Source: Pagrus major (Eukaryota; Chordata; Actinopteri; Spariformes; Sparidae). Taken from it: 64,000 nucleotides of DNA. The notes beneath the pieces are model-generated. The model searched no databases. It was not told the origin of the DNA and saw nothing but the letters and a program-made list of their open reading frames with translations. A program made the position numbers and the translations under genes. This document shows positions 15,001 through 37,329 of this stretch, one piece after another. Every line of letters starts with the position of its first letter. The stretch's first letter is position 1. The DNA lies in contig NC_133236.1 in assembly GCF_040436345.1 (NCBI RefSeq), forward strand, positions 17,811,466 to 17,875,465, read 5' to 3'.

Positions 15001-15838
15001 AGTGTCACGAAACGGCCCGAAACACGCTCCTAAACATGCCCTGGAGGAAGGATGTTGAAAAGTTGACATTGACACTTAGTCAAATTTCACCTTCCCATCC
15101 ATCCCATTCACTTTGCAGCCTCCAACCCTGACCCAAGATTTGAAAAAGTGTCCGTACAGAGGGGTGCCAGCACGCTCCAAACGGCCCGAAACATGCTCCT
15201 AAACATGCCCTGGAGGAAGGATGTTGAAAAGTTGACATTGACACTTAGTCAAATTTCACCTTCCCATCCATCCCATTCACTTTGCAGCCTCCAACCCTGA
15301 CCCAAGATTTGAAAAAGTGTCCGTACAGAGGGGTGCCAGCACGCTCCAAACGGCCCGAAACACGCTCCTAAACATGCCCTGGAGGAAGGATGTTGAAAAG
15401 TTGACATTGACAGTCAAATTTCACCTGTATGTTTCACCTTCCCATCCATCCCATTCACTTTGCAGGCCTGCCTCCAACCCTGACCCAAGATTTGAAAAAG
15501 TGTCCGTACAGAGGGGTGCCAGCACGCTCCAAACGGCCCGAAACACGCTCCTAAACATGCCCTGGAGGAAGGATGTTGAAAAGTTGACATTGACACTTAG
15601 TCAAATTTCACCTTCCCATCCATCCCATTCACTTTGCAGGCCTGCCTCCAACCCTGACCCAAGATTTGAAAAAGTGTCCGTACAGAGGGGCGCCAGCACG
15701 CTCCAAACGGCCCGAAACACGCTCCTAAACACCCCCTGGAGGAAGGATGTTGAAAAGTTGACATTGACACTTAGTCAAATTTCACCTGTATGTTTCACCT
15801 TCCCATCCTTCCCATTCACTTTGCAAGCCTGCCTCTAA
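1..15838 (+). repeat. Tandem satellite array, main homogeneous block
   Basis: About 90 head-to-tail monomers, each beginning GATTTGAAAAAGTGTCCGTA and ending in a CCTCCAACCCTGACCCAA-type segment. Three length classes recur: 169 bp (TTTGCAGCCTCC junction), 174 bp (5 bp GCCTG added at that junction) and 187 bp (a further 13 bp, TGTATGTTTCACC-like, in the second half). A second dimorphism, AACATGCCC versus AACACCCCC near monomer base 70, often alternates and gives 343 bp dimers (174 + 169), for example between 7635 and 8664. Neighbouring copies differ by only a few bases, which implies recent homogenisation. The array continues past the left edge of the window. I do not recognise the family. The 174 bp unit is exactly 58 codons, so long but spurious open frames arise. 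Confidence 0.97.
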
Positions 15839-18006
15839 CCAAACCCTCACCCCAGATCCGAAAAAGTGTCCGTACAGAGAGGTGCCAGCACGCTCCAAAC
15901 GGCCCGAAACACGCTCCTAAACACCCCCTGGAGGAACAATTGAAAAATTTTGCCCCCCCTGACAGTCAGATTTCACCTCTGATCCTTCCCATTCACTTTG
16001 CAAGCCTGCCTCTAACCAAACCCTGACCCCAGATCCGAAAAAGTGTCCGTACAGAGGGGTGCCAGCACGCTCCAAACGGCCCGAAACATGCTCCTAAACA
16101 TGCCCTGGAGGAAGGATGTTGAAAAGTTGACATTGACACTTAGTCAAATTTCACCTTCCCATCCATCCCATTCACTTTGCAGGCCTGCCTCCAACCCCGA
16201 CCCAAGATTTGAAAAAGTGTCCGTACAGAGGGGTGCCAGCACGCTCCAAACGGCCCGAAACACGCTCCTAAACACCCCCTGGAGGAAGGATGTTGAAAAG
16301 TTGACATTGACACTTAGTCAAATTTCACCTGTATGTTTCACCTTCCCATCCGTCCCATTCACTTTGCAGGCCTGCCTCCAACCCTGACCCAAGATTTGAA
16401 AAAGTGTCCGTACAGAGGGGTGCCAGCACGCTCCAAACGGCCCGAAACACGCTCCTAAACATGCCCTGGAGGAAGGATGTTGAAAAGTTGACATTGACAC
16501 TTAGTCAAATTTCACCTTCCCATCCATCCCATTCACTTTGCAGGCCTGCCTCCAACCCTGACCCAAGATTTGAAAAAGTTTCCGTACAGAGGGGTGCCAG
16601 CACGCTCCAAACGGCCCGAAACATGCTCCTAAACATGCCCTGGAGGAAGGATGTTGAAAAGTTGACATTGACACTTCGTCAAATTTCACCTTCCCATCCA
16701 TCCCATTCACTTTGCAGCCTCCAACCCTGACCCAAGATTTGAAAAAGTGTCCGTACAGAGGGGTGCCAGCACGCTCCAAACGGCCCGAAACACGCTCCTA
16801 AACATGCCCTGGAGGAAGGATGTTGAAAAGTTGACATTGACACTTAGTCAAATTTCACCTTCCCATCCATCCCATTCACTTTGCAGGCCTGCCTCCAACC
16901 CTGACCCAAGATTTGAAAAAGTGTCACGAAACGGCCCGAAACACGCTCCTAAACATGCCCTGGAGGAAGGATGTTGAAAAGTTGACATTGACACTTAGTC
17001 AAATTTCACCTTCCCATCCATCCCATTCACTTTGCAGCCTCCAACCCTGACCCAAGATTTGAAAAAGTGTCCGTACAGAGGGGTGCCAGCACGCTCCAAA
17101 CGGCCCGAAACATGCTCCTAAACATGCCCTGGAGGAAGGATGTTGAAAAGTTGACATTGACACTTAGTCAAATTTCACCTTCCCATCCATCCCATTCACT
17201 TTGCAGCCTCCAACCCTGACCCAAGATTTGAAAAAGTGTCCGTACAGAGGGGTGCCAGCACGCTCCAAACGGCCCGAAACACGCTCCTAAACATGCCCTG
17301 GAGGAAGGATGTTGAAAAGTTGACATTGACAGTCAAATTTCACCTGTATGTTTCACCTTCCCATCCATCCCATTCACTTTGCAGGCCTGCCTCCAACCCT
17401 GACCCAAGATTTGAAAAAGTGTCCGTACAGAGGGGTGCCAGCACGCTCCAAACGGCCCGAAACACGCTCCTAAACATGCCCTGGAGGAAGGATGTTGAAA
17501 AGTTGACATTGACACTTAGTCAAATTTCACCTTCCCATCCATCCCATTCACTTTGCAGGCCTGCCTCCAACCCTGACCCAAGATTTGAAAAAGTGTCCGT
17601 ACAGAGGGGCGCCAGCACGCTCCAAACGGCCCGAAACACGCTCCTAAACACCCCCTGGAGGAAGGATGTTGAAAAGTTGACATTGACACTTAGTCAAATT
17701 TCACCTGTATGTTTCACCTTCCCATCCTTCCCATTCACTTTGCAAGCCTGCCTCTAACCAAACCCTCACCCCAGATCCGAAAAAGTGTCCGTACAGAGAG
17801 GTGCCAGCACGCTCCAAACGGCCCGAAACACGCTCCTAAACACCCCCTGGAGGAACAATTGAAAAATTTTGCCCCCCCTGACAGTCAGATTTCACCTCTG
17901 ATCCTTCCCATTCACTTTGCAAGCCTGCCTCTAACCAAACCCTGACCCCAGATCCGAAAAAGTGTCCGTACAGAGGGGTGCCAGCACGCTCCAAACGGCC
18001 CGAAAC
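14290..18006. repeat. Direct duplication of a ~1.8 kb satellite block, offset 1919 bp
   Basis: The block from about 14290 to 16087 is repeated at about 16209 to 18006. Private variants recur exactly 1919 bp apart: AAAGTTTCC (14655-14663 region and 16574-16582 region), CACTTCGTC (near 14755 and 16674), the truncated GTGTCACGAAACGG junction (near 15003 and 16922) and GGGGCGCCAGC (near 15687 and 17606). The left breakpoint lies between 14124 and 14298, because 16043 and 14124 already differ. The right breakpoint is at about 16087/18006, where the copies diverge. This is a unit of unequal exchange much larger than the monomer. Confidence 0.85.
15839..16042 (+). repeat. Divergent (B-type) satellite monomer embedded in the main array
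   Basis: This monomer has AGATCCGAAAAAGTGTCCGT in place of AGATTTGAAAAAGTGTCCGT. It also has GGAGGAACAATTGAAAAATTTTG in place of the GGAAGGATGTTGAAAAGTTG part, CTCTGATCCTTCCC, and GCAAGCCTGCCTCTAACCAAACC. It matches the border monomers beyond 17760 rather than its direct neighbours. It was probably carried inward by the 1.8 kb block duplication described separately. Confidence 0.85.
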
Positions 18007-18520
18007 ACGCTCCTAAACACCCCCTGGTGGAACAATTGAAAAATTTTACCCCTGACACTTAGTCACATTTCACCTCTGATCCTTCCCATTCACTTTGCAA
18101 GCCTGCCTCTAACCAAACCCTCACCCCATCAACCCTGACCCCAGATTCGAAAAAAGTGTCCGTACAGAGGGGTGCCAGCACGCTCCAAACGGCCCGAAAC
18201 ACGCTCCTAAACACCCCCTGGAGGAACAATTGAAAAATTTTGCCCCCCCTGACAGTCAGATTTCACCTCTGATCCTTCCCATTCACTTTGCAAGCCTGCC
18301 TCTAACCAAACCCTGACCCCAGATCCGAAAAAGTGTCCGTACAGAGGGGTGCCAGCACGCTCCAAACGGCCCGAAACACGCTCCTAAACACCCCCTGGTG
18401 GAACAATTGAAAAATTTTACCCCTGACACTTAGTCACATTTCACCTCTGATCCTTCCCATTCACTTTGCAAGCCTGCCTCTAACCAAACCCTGACCCTAG
18501 ATCCGAAAAAATTCACCTTT
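17758..18520 (+). repeat. B-type satellite monomers at the array border
   Basis: Monomer starts (AGATCCG or AGATTCG) fall at about 17773, 17950, 18143, 18321 and 18499, giving spacings of 177, 193, 178 and 178 bp. The 193 bp unit contains an extra CCTCACCCCATCAACC segment. Two subtypes alternate: GGAGGAACAATTG with six or more C residues, and GGTGGAACAATTG with ACCCCTGACACTTAG. The block is more divergent than the main array, as expected of a satellite edge where homogenisation is weak. Confidence 0.88.
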
Positions 18521-18660
18521 CCACAGTTAAAAAAAAAAAAGTCCATACAAATGGGTGCCCGCCGACTCAAAATGGCCTGAAAAAAATTTTGCTCCGTCTC
18601 TACTGCAGGGTTTATTGATGTAAATGCAGAGTTTACACATTTCCATTGCACAAAAAAGCC
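18521..18660 (+). repeat. Degenerate terminal satellite monomer
   Basis: The segment GTCCATACAAATGGGTGCCCGC followed by CTCAAAATGGCC is an eroded match to the monomer core GTCCGTACAGAGGGGTGCCAGC and CTCCAAACGGCC. It is interrupted by an A-run near 18529-18540. Past about 18600 no monomer sequence can be followed, so I place the array boundary here. Confidence 0.6.
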
Positions 18661-21600
18661 TGGTCTTCGCGGGTTTAAGTGGGATTTTTGACTAGTAGGA
18701 AAGAGGTACTAGTTAAGCTATCATCCAGCTAACTTTCAAACCTTTATAATGAGCTTAGCCTAGGATATATTGAATATTAGGATGTCCGTTATGCTAACCT
18801 CTTGACTTAATGTATCTGTCAGACATTAACAGGGGAGCTCATGAAAAGTCAGACTTGTCCTCTTCACTGTATCTCACTTCTGCCTTAATGTAAACCAGAT
18901 GTGACGGATGATGACTTGCCTACACTCTTTCATTTGCTACCGACGGATGCTGACCCGGGGCGTCATGGCTGCCCGGGGTCCCTGTCGGCCCATCGCCCTC
19001 TCTCCACCTCGGGGACGCTCGGCTCCTCCAGCGTTTTTAACACGGTGATTAATCACACACGGCGGCGGACATGCTGTGCTGAACACGGCCAATCACCTCC
19101 ATTAAAGCGGGGGAGCTCCGGCCGACACAGAGAGCACTTTGTGCCGGGGAAACACAGGTCATTGTCCACCGCGACGCCTGGCTCGGTGGGGAGACATGAG
19201 GCTGGACTGTGTGCGACTGTTTTGACAACCTCGGCTAGGTTTCCCAAAACCGCATGTGTGCCTCATTTCCTATTTCATATCCTGGCCTGGTTAGCAGGAT
19301 TACATGGGATTAATATAATAGATCACTGTGTTGTCATTTTACTCCCACTTTGATCAGTTAAGTCACAAACAGTAGGCATCAACAGGTTTGTCAGCTAACT
19401 ACAGGAGTCATTTTAATCAAGATAGCCTGTTAGCTAATAAGAAATGTCATTTACTTAATCACTTATTTACTTGCTCAATTAATATGCTGCAGTTTATCTC
19501 CAGAAGTGGACTCCAGTGCCCCTCACAGGCTGTCTCTGCATGCTGTAGTAGTGTGTGACCTCCTGTAGATTTGAGACTTGAAAATAGAGCTGTTACACTT
19601 GTAAACAATACAAGAAGAAACAACCTACACCACTGTTTATTACAATAAATACATAGAAATAAAACCCAGAGTCTTGGTATAGCAATGTTTATTACAAGCA
19701 ACACATAGAAATAAATACAATTCAGAGGTATTTTAAAGAAGCACAAATGATGTAGGCTGCAAGGTAAAAAAAAACAACAAAAAAAGTGATTTTTTATCCT
19801 AAGTAACTATCATGGCTAAATTTCAAAGTGCATGATTTTCAACTGAGACAATTGTGGCTGATATGATATAAAACATTAGGAACACTGAGGGTGTGCAGTT
19901 TTAAATACTTTATATACAGTTAGGTAGTTAAATCAAATGAGGTGTCAGGGCCCCTCAAAAGGGTCAAAGATACATCCAGGGGGCTATTAGATGAAAGGAA
20001 GAAAATACACAGTGCTGCTTCATAAATTTGGATACATTTGTCAGATTTGTCCTTCTTCCTCTTTGGACCTCAAACATTTATTTGAATGAAACAATGTGAG
20101 AAGTCTGGAGGAACTTCTAACAACTCACAGACATCTTAAACATAACAACGGCCCCCAGCTAGACACTGCTCTTTCATAGGGGTTCATAAACCAAAAGGTT
20201 TAGAGCCGCATGTTAATCTTTCCATTTATTGCATTTTAGAAACTTTTAGAAACTAAAGTTAAAGTACCTCAAAACTATACTAAGTACAGTTCTTGAGCAA
20301 ATGTACTTTGTTTCATTTTATCACTAGGGACAATAAGATTCACAAAATGGTTTCTATGCCTCTGTGCACTAATCAAGTTGCTGTTCCAGAGCTGTGGCGA
20401 CCTTTGTATATGAAATCCCATAACTTCATCATTTAATCCTATTAGACATTTGTATGTGAAATTTCATTGTAGTTATTGTATAATAATTCTTGAGTAATGG
20501 CCAAAAATGTGTTTTGTAAGGTCACAGTGAACTTGACCTCTGACCCTTTGGCCACCAAAATCGAATCAGTTCATCCTTAAGTCCAAGTGAACATTTGTAC
20601 CAAATTTGAAGAAATTCTCTAGAGGCATTCTTGAGATTTAGCATTCATAAGAATGGGACAGATGGACGCAAAACTGGAAACATAATTAATAAATACAAAA
20701 TGCTGTATTTCTGTTAATATGACATATTAATATGACACAAATGGTTAAATAATGAAGAACCATATCTAAGTTGAGTACAAAGATGTCCAATTTGATGAAC
20801 TGCAATTGGAAAGTGGTTTGTAGTGATTATCAAAGGCCCCCAAACTTAAGGAGGGACTGGCCTAAATATCTCTGGTGGTCTTCAGGTACTGTGTATGATT
20901 AACTTTGTGCACTGTTATCAGACAGGATCAGGTTAAAATGTACAAAACTGAAAAGCTTTATCAAAAACAGTACACTTGCTTGACCTGGAGCTTTGGTTAG
21001 TTTGGTTGTCATAAAAATGGCTGTGAGCTCCAGAAAAAGAGCTGAAACTGTTGTCAACTGCCTTTTCCAAAGTCAAGACTGAACTGTCAAGCGCAAGTAT
21101 GCGACAAAAATGTTGCTTAGTATTCCTTATACAACCCAAAAACAGACCAACTTTAAAACACTGTTTAAAACCTCTCCGTGTTGTCAGGGCAGTGTCTATG
21201 ACACATTTGGAGGTGTGTTGAAGAGGATGGCTGCGGGATAATTCCTAGTTTCACTCTTGCTTGCAATATGCAATTATGGTGGTGTCTCATGAAAATATGA
21301 ATACAACTCAGCCCCAACACAGCATAACGCTGTATGCAGCGCTTCATCATATGCTGCTGTACGAGTGTTAGATGTGTACTGATGTGATCAATCCGGAGAG
21401 AGCTGATAACTGGCAGCCTGGGTGCCGAGCCAATCAAGAGAGCTGTCAAAGAGGCTTTTCATTGGCCCAGCAGGAAGCTGGACAGCAGTGTCACCGACAG
21501 GGACTCTTCAGTCTGGCAGACATACAGGCGGGCAGAGCCGGGTGAGCGCCTTGGCACTGGAAGTGGAGCCGGCATTCTGGTGGAGCAGTGGCTGGCACCG

Positions 21601-23124
21601 GGACCAGGCTGGCCTCTCCAGTGGCAGAGAGGGAGATCACACACACATACACACACTCTGCCACACTCCTGCTGAGGAGCAAACGGAGGCTGGCAGGGAG
21701 GGCTGCTCCTGAAAAGCTGCCGTTGTCTGGAGATGGCTTTCATGTGAATGGGAGCCTTAATAGGCGTTGTGTGACGGCTCTCGCTGCACGCTGAGCACCG
21801 AGTGATCCTCTTCTGTTGGGTTTTAATTAATAAGCAATGTTTGAAGGCTGCAATGCACTTGGAGGGACAACACAGTGACTCCTTGGTGGCCTTGATGCTG
21901 TTTGTTTTTGAGTCATACTCAAACTCCCACTGAGGTGACCACATAGGCTGGGAGGCGCTGACTTTTTTCCTAAACTATTTTCACTCGATGTAAGAAAAAC
22001 ACACTTTTAGGTCTACTAGAGCTCTGTGGCTTTCAGTTATTATACTGGAAGTTTGGGCCAGCAAAAGTATGTCAGCTCTACCTTTTCTTCAACTAAATAG
22101 TGATTACAACCTAAACGATGTTAGTCAGGTAAAAGCTGCTGGTAAAATTAAGCATACTTACGCACAAATCTGTCAATAGACATCTAAATAAATAGCACAC
22201 ATATAGGCATTAACTTTCATTTCAACACAATCTTTTTTCCCCTCCAGGATGTGAAGTTATGCAACTTAAAAAAATTGTGAACCATGTTAAAAATAGTCAC
22301 TCTGATCACATTTGTGGGGATGCAAAAAAAATGCAATATGATAGTACTGTAACAGCACAGAGCCAGTATTTTGGACAACAGATGCATCAAATGGTCACAA
22401 ACTATTTGCACAGTGTTAACATGTGCTTTGCTGACACCATCCCAAACAAATTTACTGTGATTTCAAAGTACAGATGACATGAATGATGAGGACAGACAGC
22501 GCGCTTCATCTCACGATTCTTTTATGGACTAAGGCTGCCACCTGGTGGATCATGAGGACATCAGCAGCTGAGGTCTGCCCATAAAATTAAGCACCAACTT
22601 TTCACAACATACTGGCAGTGTTTTGATTCCTGAAGAACTCAAACATAGGTGCGAAATAAATCGTGTTTTTCCTAGAACAAGAAAATATGACCACACAGTT
22701 TGTAGTCCACATGTTTTGATAAAATGAATTCTGGGGAATAACTTCATTCAAACTAAAATTTTAAATGGTCCAAGAGTCAAATTTTTACAGTTTCAGGGGT
22801 GGAATTGGGGATCTTTCTTTGTTCTCCACAGTGTAGGGTTGAGTTGCCCAATAACACATTGTGGAACCATGTTGAACCGAACAGCATTGTCTGTGCTACA
22901 AAGGGTCAAATACTTGTGGTGCTGAGGAAACCCAGACTGATCAATAACAGCAGGATGCAGCAAGGAAACACTTGAGTTATTAGGACAAAGGGCAGTAGGA
23001 CATCTTACAGCAAAGATCATTTTAATGGTCCCAAATATTCTGAACAACTAAGTGTACACTCATGTAAAAGGAAAAAAATGAGAAGATATGACAAAATTCA
23101 TCACATCTAGAATTCCACTCAATC
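18661..23124. other. Gene-free spacer between satellite and ppp4r3a
   Basis: I see no coding exon with splice sites and a recognisable product. Contents: a GC-rich stretch at 18900-19260 containing the 12 bp palindrome GTGATTAATCAC (19045-19056); an interspersed repeat at about 20395-20672; a moderately GC-rich stretch at 21390-21950; and AT-rich DNA elsewhere. The two richer stretches look unlike the surrounding spacer and could be regulatory, but nothing in the sequence proves it. Confidence 0.6.
20395..20672 (+). repeat. Interspersed repeat fragment, copy 1
   Basis: Shares a series of blocks with 28890-29231: CATAACTTCATCA, AGTTATGGC/AGTAATGGCC followed by TTTTGTAAGGTCACAGTGA-like sequence, CCACCAAAATC, AATCAGTTCATCCTT, GTCCAAGTG, GAAGAAATTC and GAATGGGACAGATGGAC. 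Two copies in one window show that it is dispersed. From memory it is a repeat type common in fish, but I cannot name its class. Confidence 0.75.
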
Positions 23125-24070
23125 TTTAATCAAGACGGGATTACAAATTCTCCAAAAAATCTGCAGTTTCAAAGGGCAAAAAGGGTAAAACTAGCTCACC
23201 TACTGAGGTCTTTAAAAACCTGTTCAAGTGTGACTGAAAACGTCCTGAACATTTAAAGGCAGGTCTTTTTTGTCGTCATTTACAAAAAACAGGAGAAAGA
23301 TTGAGAGACAAATAGAGAACAAAAAGAAAATAATGAAGAAACTGCTGGCTTTTTTTCTCTTCAGAGAAAGAACGTCCGCTGAGGAACAACGACACTGTTG
23401 ACATCATCAAACGACAACAAGGACAGCTCTTTGCCACATGCTGCCTCCCGTCTGGTCCTATATACTAACTTAAAAAAAAAAAATAGACAAAAAGCAACAG
23501 ACAAAGAGGGAGAAAGAGCAGAGGAGAAAAGAAGGAGAAAGAAACAAGGAGGAAGGTGAAGTCTGAGGAAGGGGGAATGGGGATGCGAGTGGTGGTTCTG
23601 GGTCTGAATTGGCCGACCCATTTGGGCCGCTGTGATGTCCTTCCCTGAGTGGGGGGCGGGGGGGCAGTGGGTTATGGTCCGAGCCCGTGAGCTCTCTGGG
23701 ATTTCACTCTGCGTGTACATGTGTTTTTGTATGTGGTCTTTTCCTCCAGTTGCTAAGTCACCAAACTCCAACCGGTCTCATGGTGTCCGAGTCTGCTGAC
23801 GATCTGCTGAGTGTCACCTTTTCTCCCCCAACTTTCACATGTCTGTTCCGACGTTTTTTCACTCCTGCTTTCCTGATTGGCACTTGTATGAAGTGGGCTA
23901 GTCTGAGGAGGCTTCGTGTCCGTTCACAGTCCACTCCTCTTTTGGCCACCCGCTGACGGCGAGGCGTGGCTTTCATTCATTCATTTTGTTTACAAGTTTG
24001 ATCATTCCTGTGTAAAGTCTATGCGCTGAAACTGTCTGAGCATAGCACGAGCTGAGACAGTGGAGCTTCT
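23125..24070 (-). other. ppp4r3a: Probable 3' UTR of ppp4r3a
   Basis: Follows the TAA at 24071-24073. A candidate polyadenylation hexamer ATTAAA lies on the minus strand at 23125-23130. No AATAAA was seen nearer the stop, so the end is uncertain. The region includes a strand-asymmetric polypurine run at about 23472-23595 on the plus strand, which is polypyrimidine in the transcript. Confidence 0.45.
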
Positions 24071-35392
<11,322 letters not shown>

Positions 35393-36169
35393 CCTGGCAG
35401 GTAGCTGTGGCCGGTTTCTCTCACCCGGACCTTCTTGGCTTTTACAGAGTGTCTGCTTCACCCAGTAACGCCACAGCTTCAATTCACTTTTTTACACCTG
35501 TTCACTTCTACAATGCAGTACAAACTAGTGCCCGGGGTCAACCAGGCTAACAGTTCTTTGAAGGAGCTTAAAAGTGAAACACCTGGACGTATATCCAGGA
35601 AGATTTCCTGAATCAATCCTGCAGTCACAACTACACTATCTGATTATTTAAAACGAGCTGCCTCAAAACTTATTTCGCCAGGGTTACAGGCGACACGCCA
35701 CACAAAATCAGCTTACAGACCATTGTAGCAAGCTAACGACAGTCAAATTTACAGTGCGGATGGCATTGACGTTAGCTAACGTGATAATCTACAAAACAAG
35801 GACTGACAGACAATGCAAAGTCCTAGCACACAGCTGAGAGGACAGTATTCAGAATAAGCCCCACTGTTACAATCGGTGGCTCCCAAGACACACAGCCTGC
35901 TTATTAGTACAGTGTGTACGCTTGCGGGCAACGTTTGCCAGTTACGTTAGCTAGCGAACCTAGCGAGTTAACTAGCTAGCTCGTATGCTAACTGCCAACG
36001 CTCCACATATTCAATGTTAAACAATTCTTTGAAGCAAAACGACCACAGCTGTGCACCGATAGCATTATTTCACCCTTGCGGACCGCAGACACCGTGTTTA
36101 CCCCAGACCAATGTTTCTAATTGTGTCTGAATAATACGCCAGCTAGCTAGCGTTAGCTGCTATTTCTTC

Positions 36170-36390
36170 CCAAGTGTTCCGCCATGTTCTGGCTCGGGGC
36201 CGCGGAGAGACTACTCTCCCCTTACTGGTATTCATGCATCCCAAAAATTATGCAAACCAACAAACTGTAGTCGTGTAATTACTTAAAGGTTACGCTTTAC
36301 ATTATAATGCTATTTGCCATTCATTCCCGACGTCTTGCTCAGATAATTGCTAACTGCCCCCCCGTGAGTATTCAGCCATCTTGGGTCCCT
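36170..36390 (-). promoter_or_regulatory. ppp4r3a: Probable ppp4r3a promoter with two YY1-type motifs
   Basis: Minus-strand AACATGGCGGAA (36177-36188) and CCAAGATGGCTGAA (36371-36384) match the YY1 core (AAGATGGCGGC type), which is frequent near start sites of housekeeping genes. The site lies about 0.8-1.0 kb upstream of the PPP4R3A start codon, with GC-rich CGGGGCCGCGGAG between the motifs. The stretch 35393-36170 would then be 5' UTR or a 5' UTR intron. I cannot place the start site. Confidence 0.5.
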
Positions 36391-36725
36391 TCAGAGTCAG
36401 TACGGGGTTTCCAGCACAGCAACAACAGGGCAGCCCGCCACATTTAAAGAGACAGTAACATCACAGGCTACAACTTCCATTTCTGACGGTGATCAGCAAA
36501 AATAACTCACCGAGAGGCTCCAGCAACATCCAACATCATTCTGCCTCATACCCTTTATATAACTTTAGCCACTGTGCATCATATTAAACACACACTTTTG
36601 ACACATACTTTGATCCAGAGTTGTTGATCCTTGTCAACCACCAATTTCTATACAGACAAAAAATTATTCATCATGGTTATATATGCTCATTTATGCAATA
36701 GTGAACACCAGTCAGAAAACAATAG

Positions 36726-36731
36726 TTTATT
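36726..36731 (-). terminator. erh: erh polyadenylation signal AATAAA
   Basis: Minus-strand AATAAA about 600 nt beyond the ERH stop codon, in AT-rich sequence. It defines a likely 3' UTR of roughly 36705-37329. Confidence 0.55.
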
Positions 36732-37329
36732 ATTTTTTTTAATCAAAAGAAAACAGCAACATGGAAAGTTGAAATCTACACAAAACGAAATGTTTACAAG
36801 AACAGCATTTTACATCACGATGGTAGGCTATAGCATCAATAGTAAGAACAGATGCAATATGGAAAGTAAATTCTTCTGGGATCAGTTAAATAAATGGGTC
36901 AGTCAGTCTTCAGACATTTATCTGATTCAAAAACAAGTCACCTGCATTCAAAATCCACAGAATGTTAAAAATCCAACCGTCCAGTAAAGGTATATTTTAA
37001 AAAGCATCAGATAATTTTTAGGGAAACTGAAAGCACATAACGAAAAATTGGAGAAACCAAAAAAAAAGAAAAAAGTATTCATCTAGCCTGGCGAATATTT
37101 CTCCAAGCAGAATCCCTCTCCATCAATAAGTTAGTCCTTGCAGCCATTAGCCTGACTCCCATCATAGTGTAACAACTTAAAAACACATGTATGCTGCCAA
37201 GCACGACTCCTTTTCTATATAAAGCCCAAAAGTTCTCACTTGACCCCATTTTTCAAAACCCCTTCTTTTCCCAATGTGAAGTTAACTCCTTCAAAGTGTA
37301 TGTAGCCGGACATCTCCTCACTGATTCCT

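Noticed and set aside
181-17757. Dozens of long open frames in the satellite on both strands (up to 340 residues)
   Set aside because: The 174 bp unit is 58 codons, so any open register repeats indefinitely. Most frames begin at GTG, have no splice or promoter context and stop wherever a 169 bp unit breaks phase. They are artefacts of repeat length, not genes.
1-18520. CRISPR array
   Set aside because: The repeat is a long contiguous monomer with no unique spacers, in a vertebrate genome.
1-18520. CENP-B box inside the satellite monomer
   Set aside because: No match to the TTCGTTGGAARCGGGA core was found in the monomer on either strand.
21459-21944. 161-residue minus-strand frame
   Set aside because: It overlaps open frames in other registers, has no recognisable domain or splice context, and is rich in low-complexity TG/CA-derived residues.
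23361-23771. 136-residue minus-strand frame
   Set aside because: It lies in the probable ppp4r3a 3' UTR and consists largely of the translated polypyrimidine tract.
35393-35482. Upstream extension of the PPP4R3A reading frame by 30 residues
   Set aside because: The frame is open but begins at a non-ATG codon, and the MTDTRRR start matches the family.
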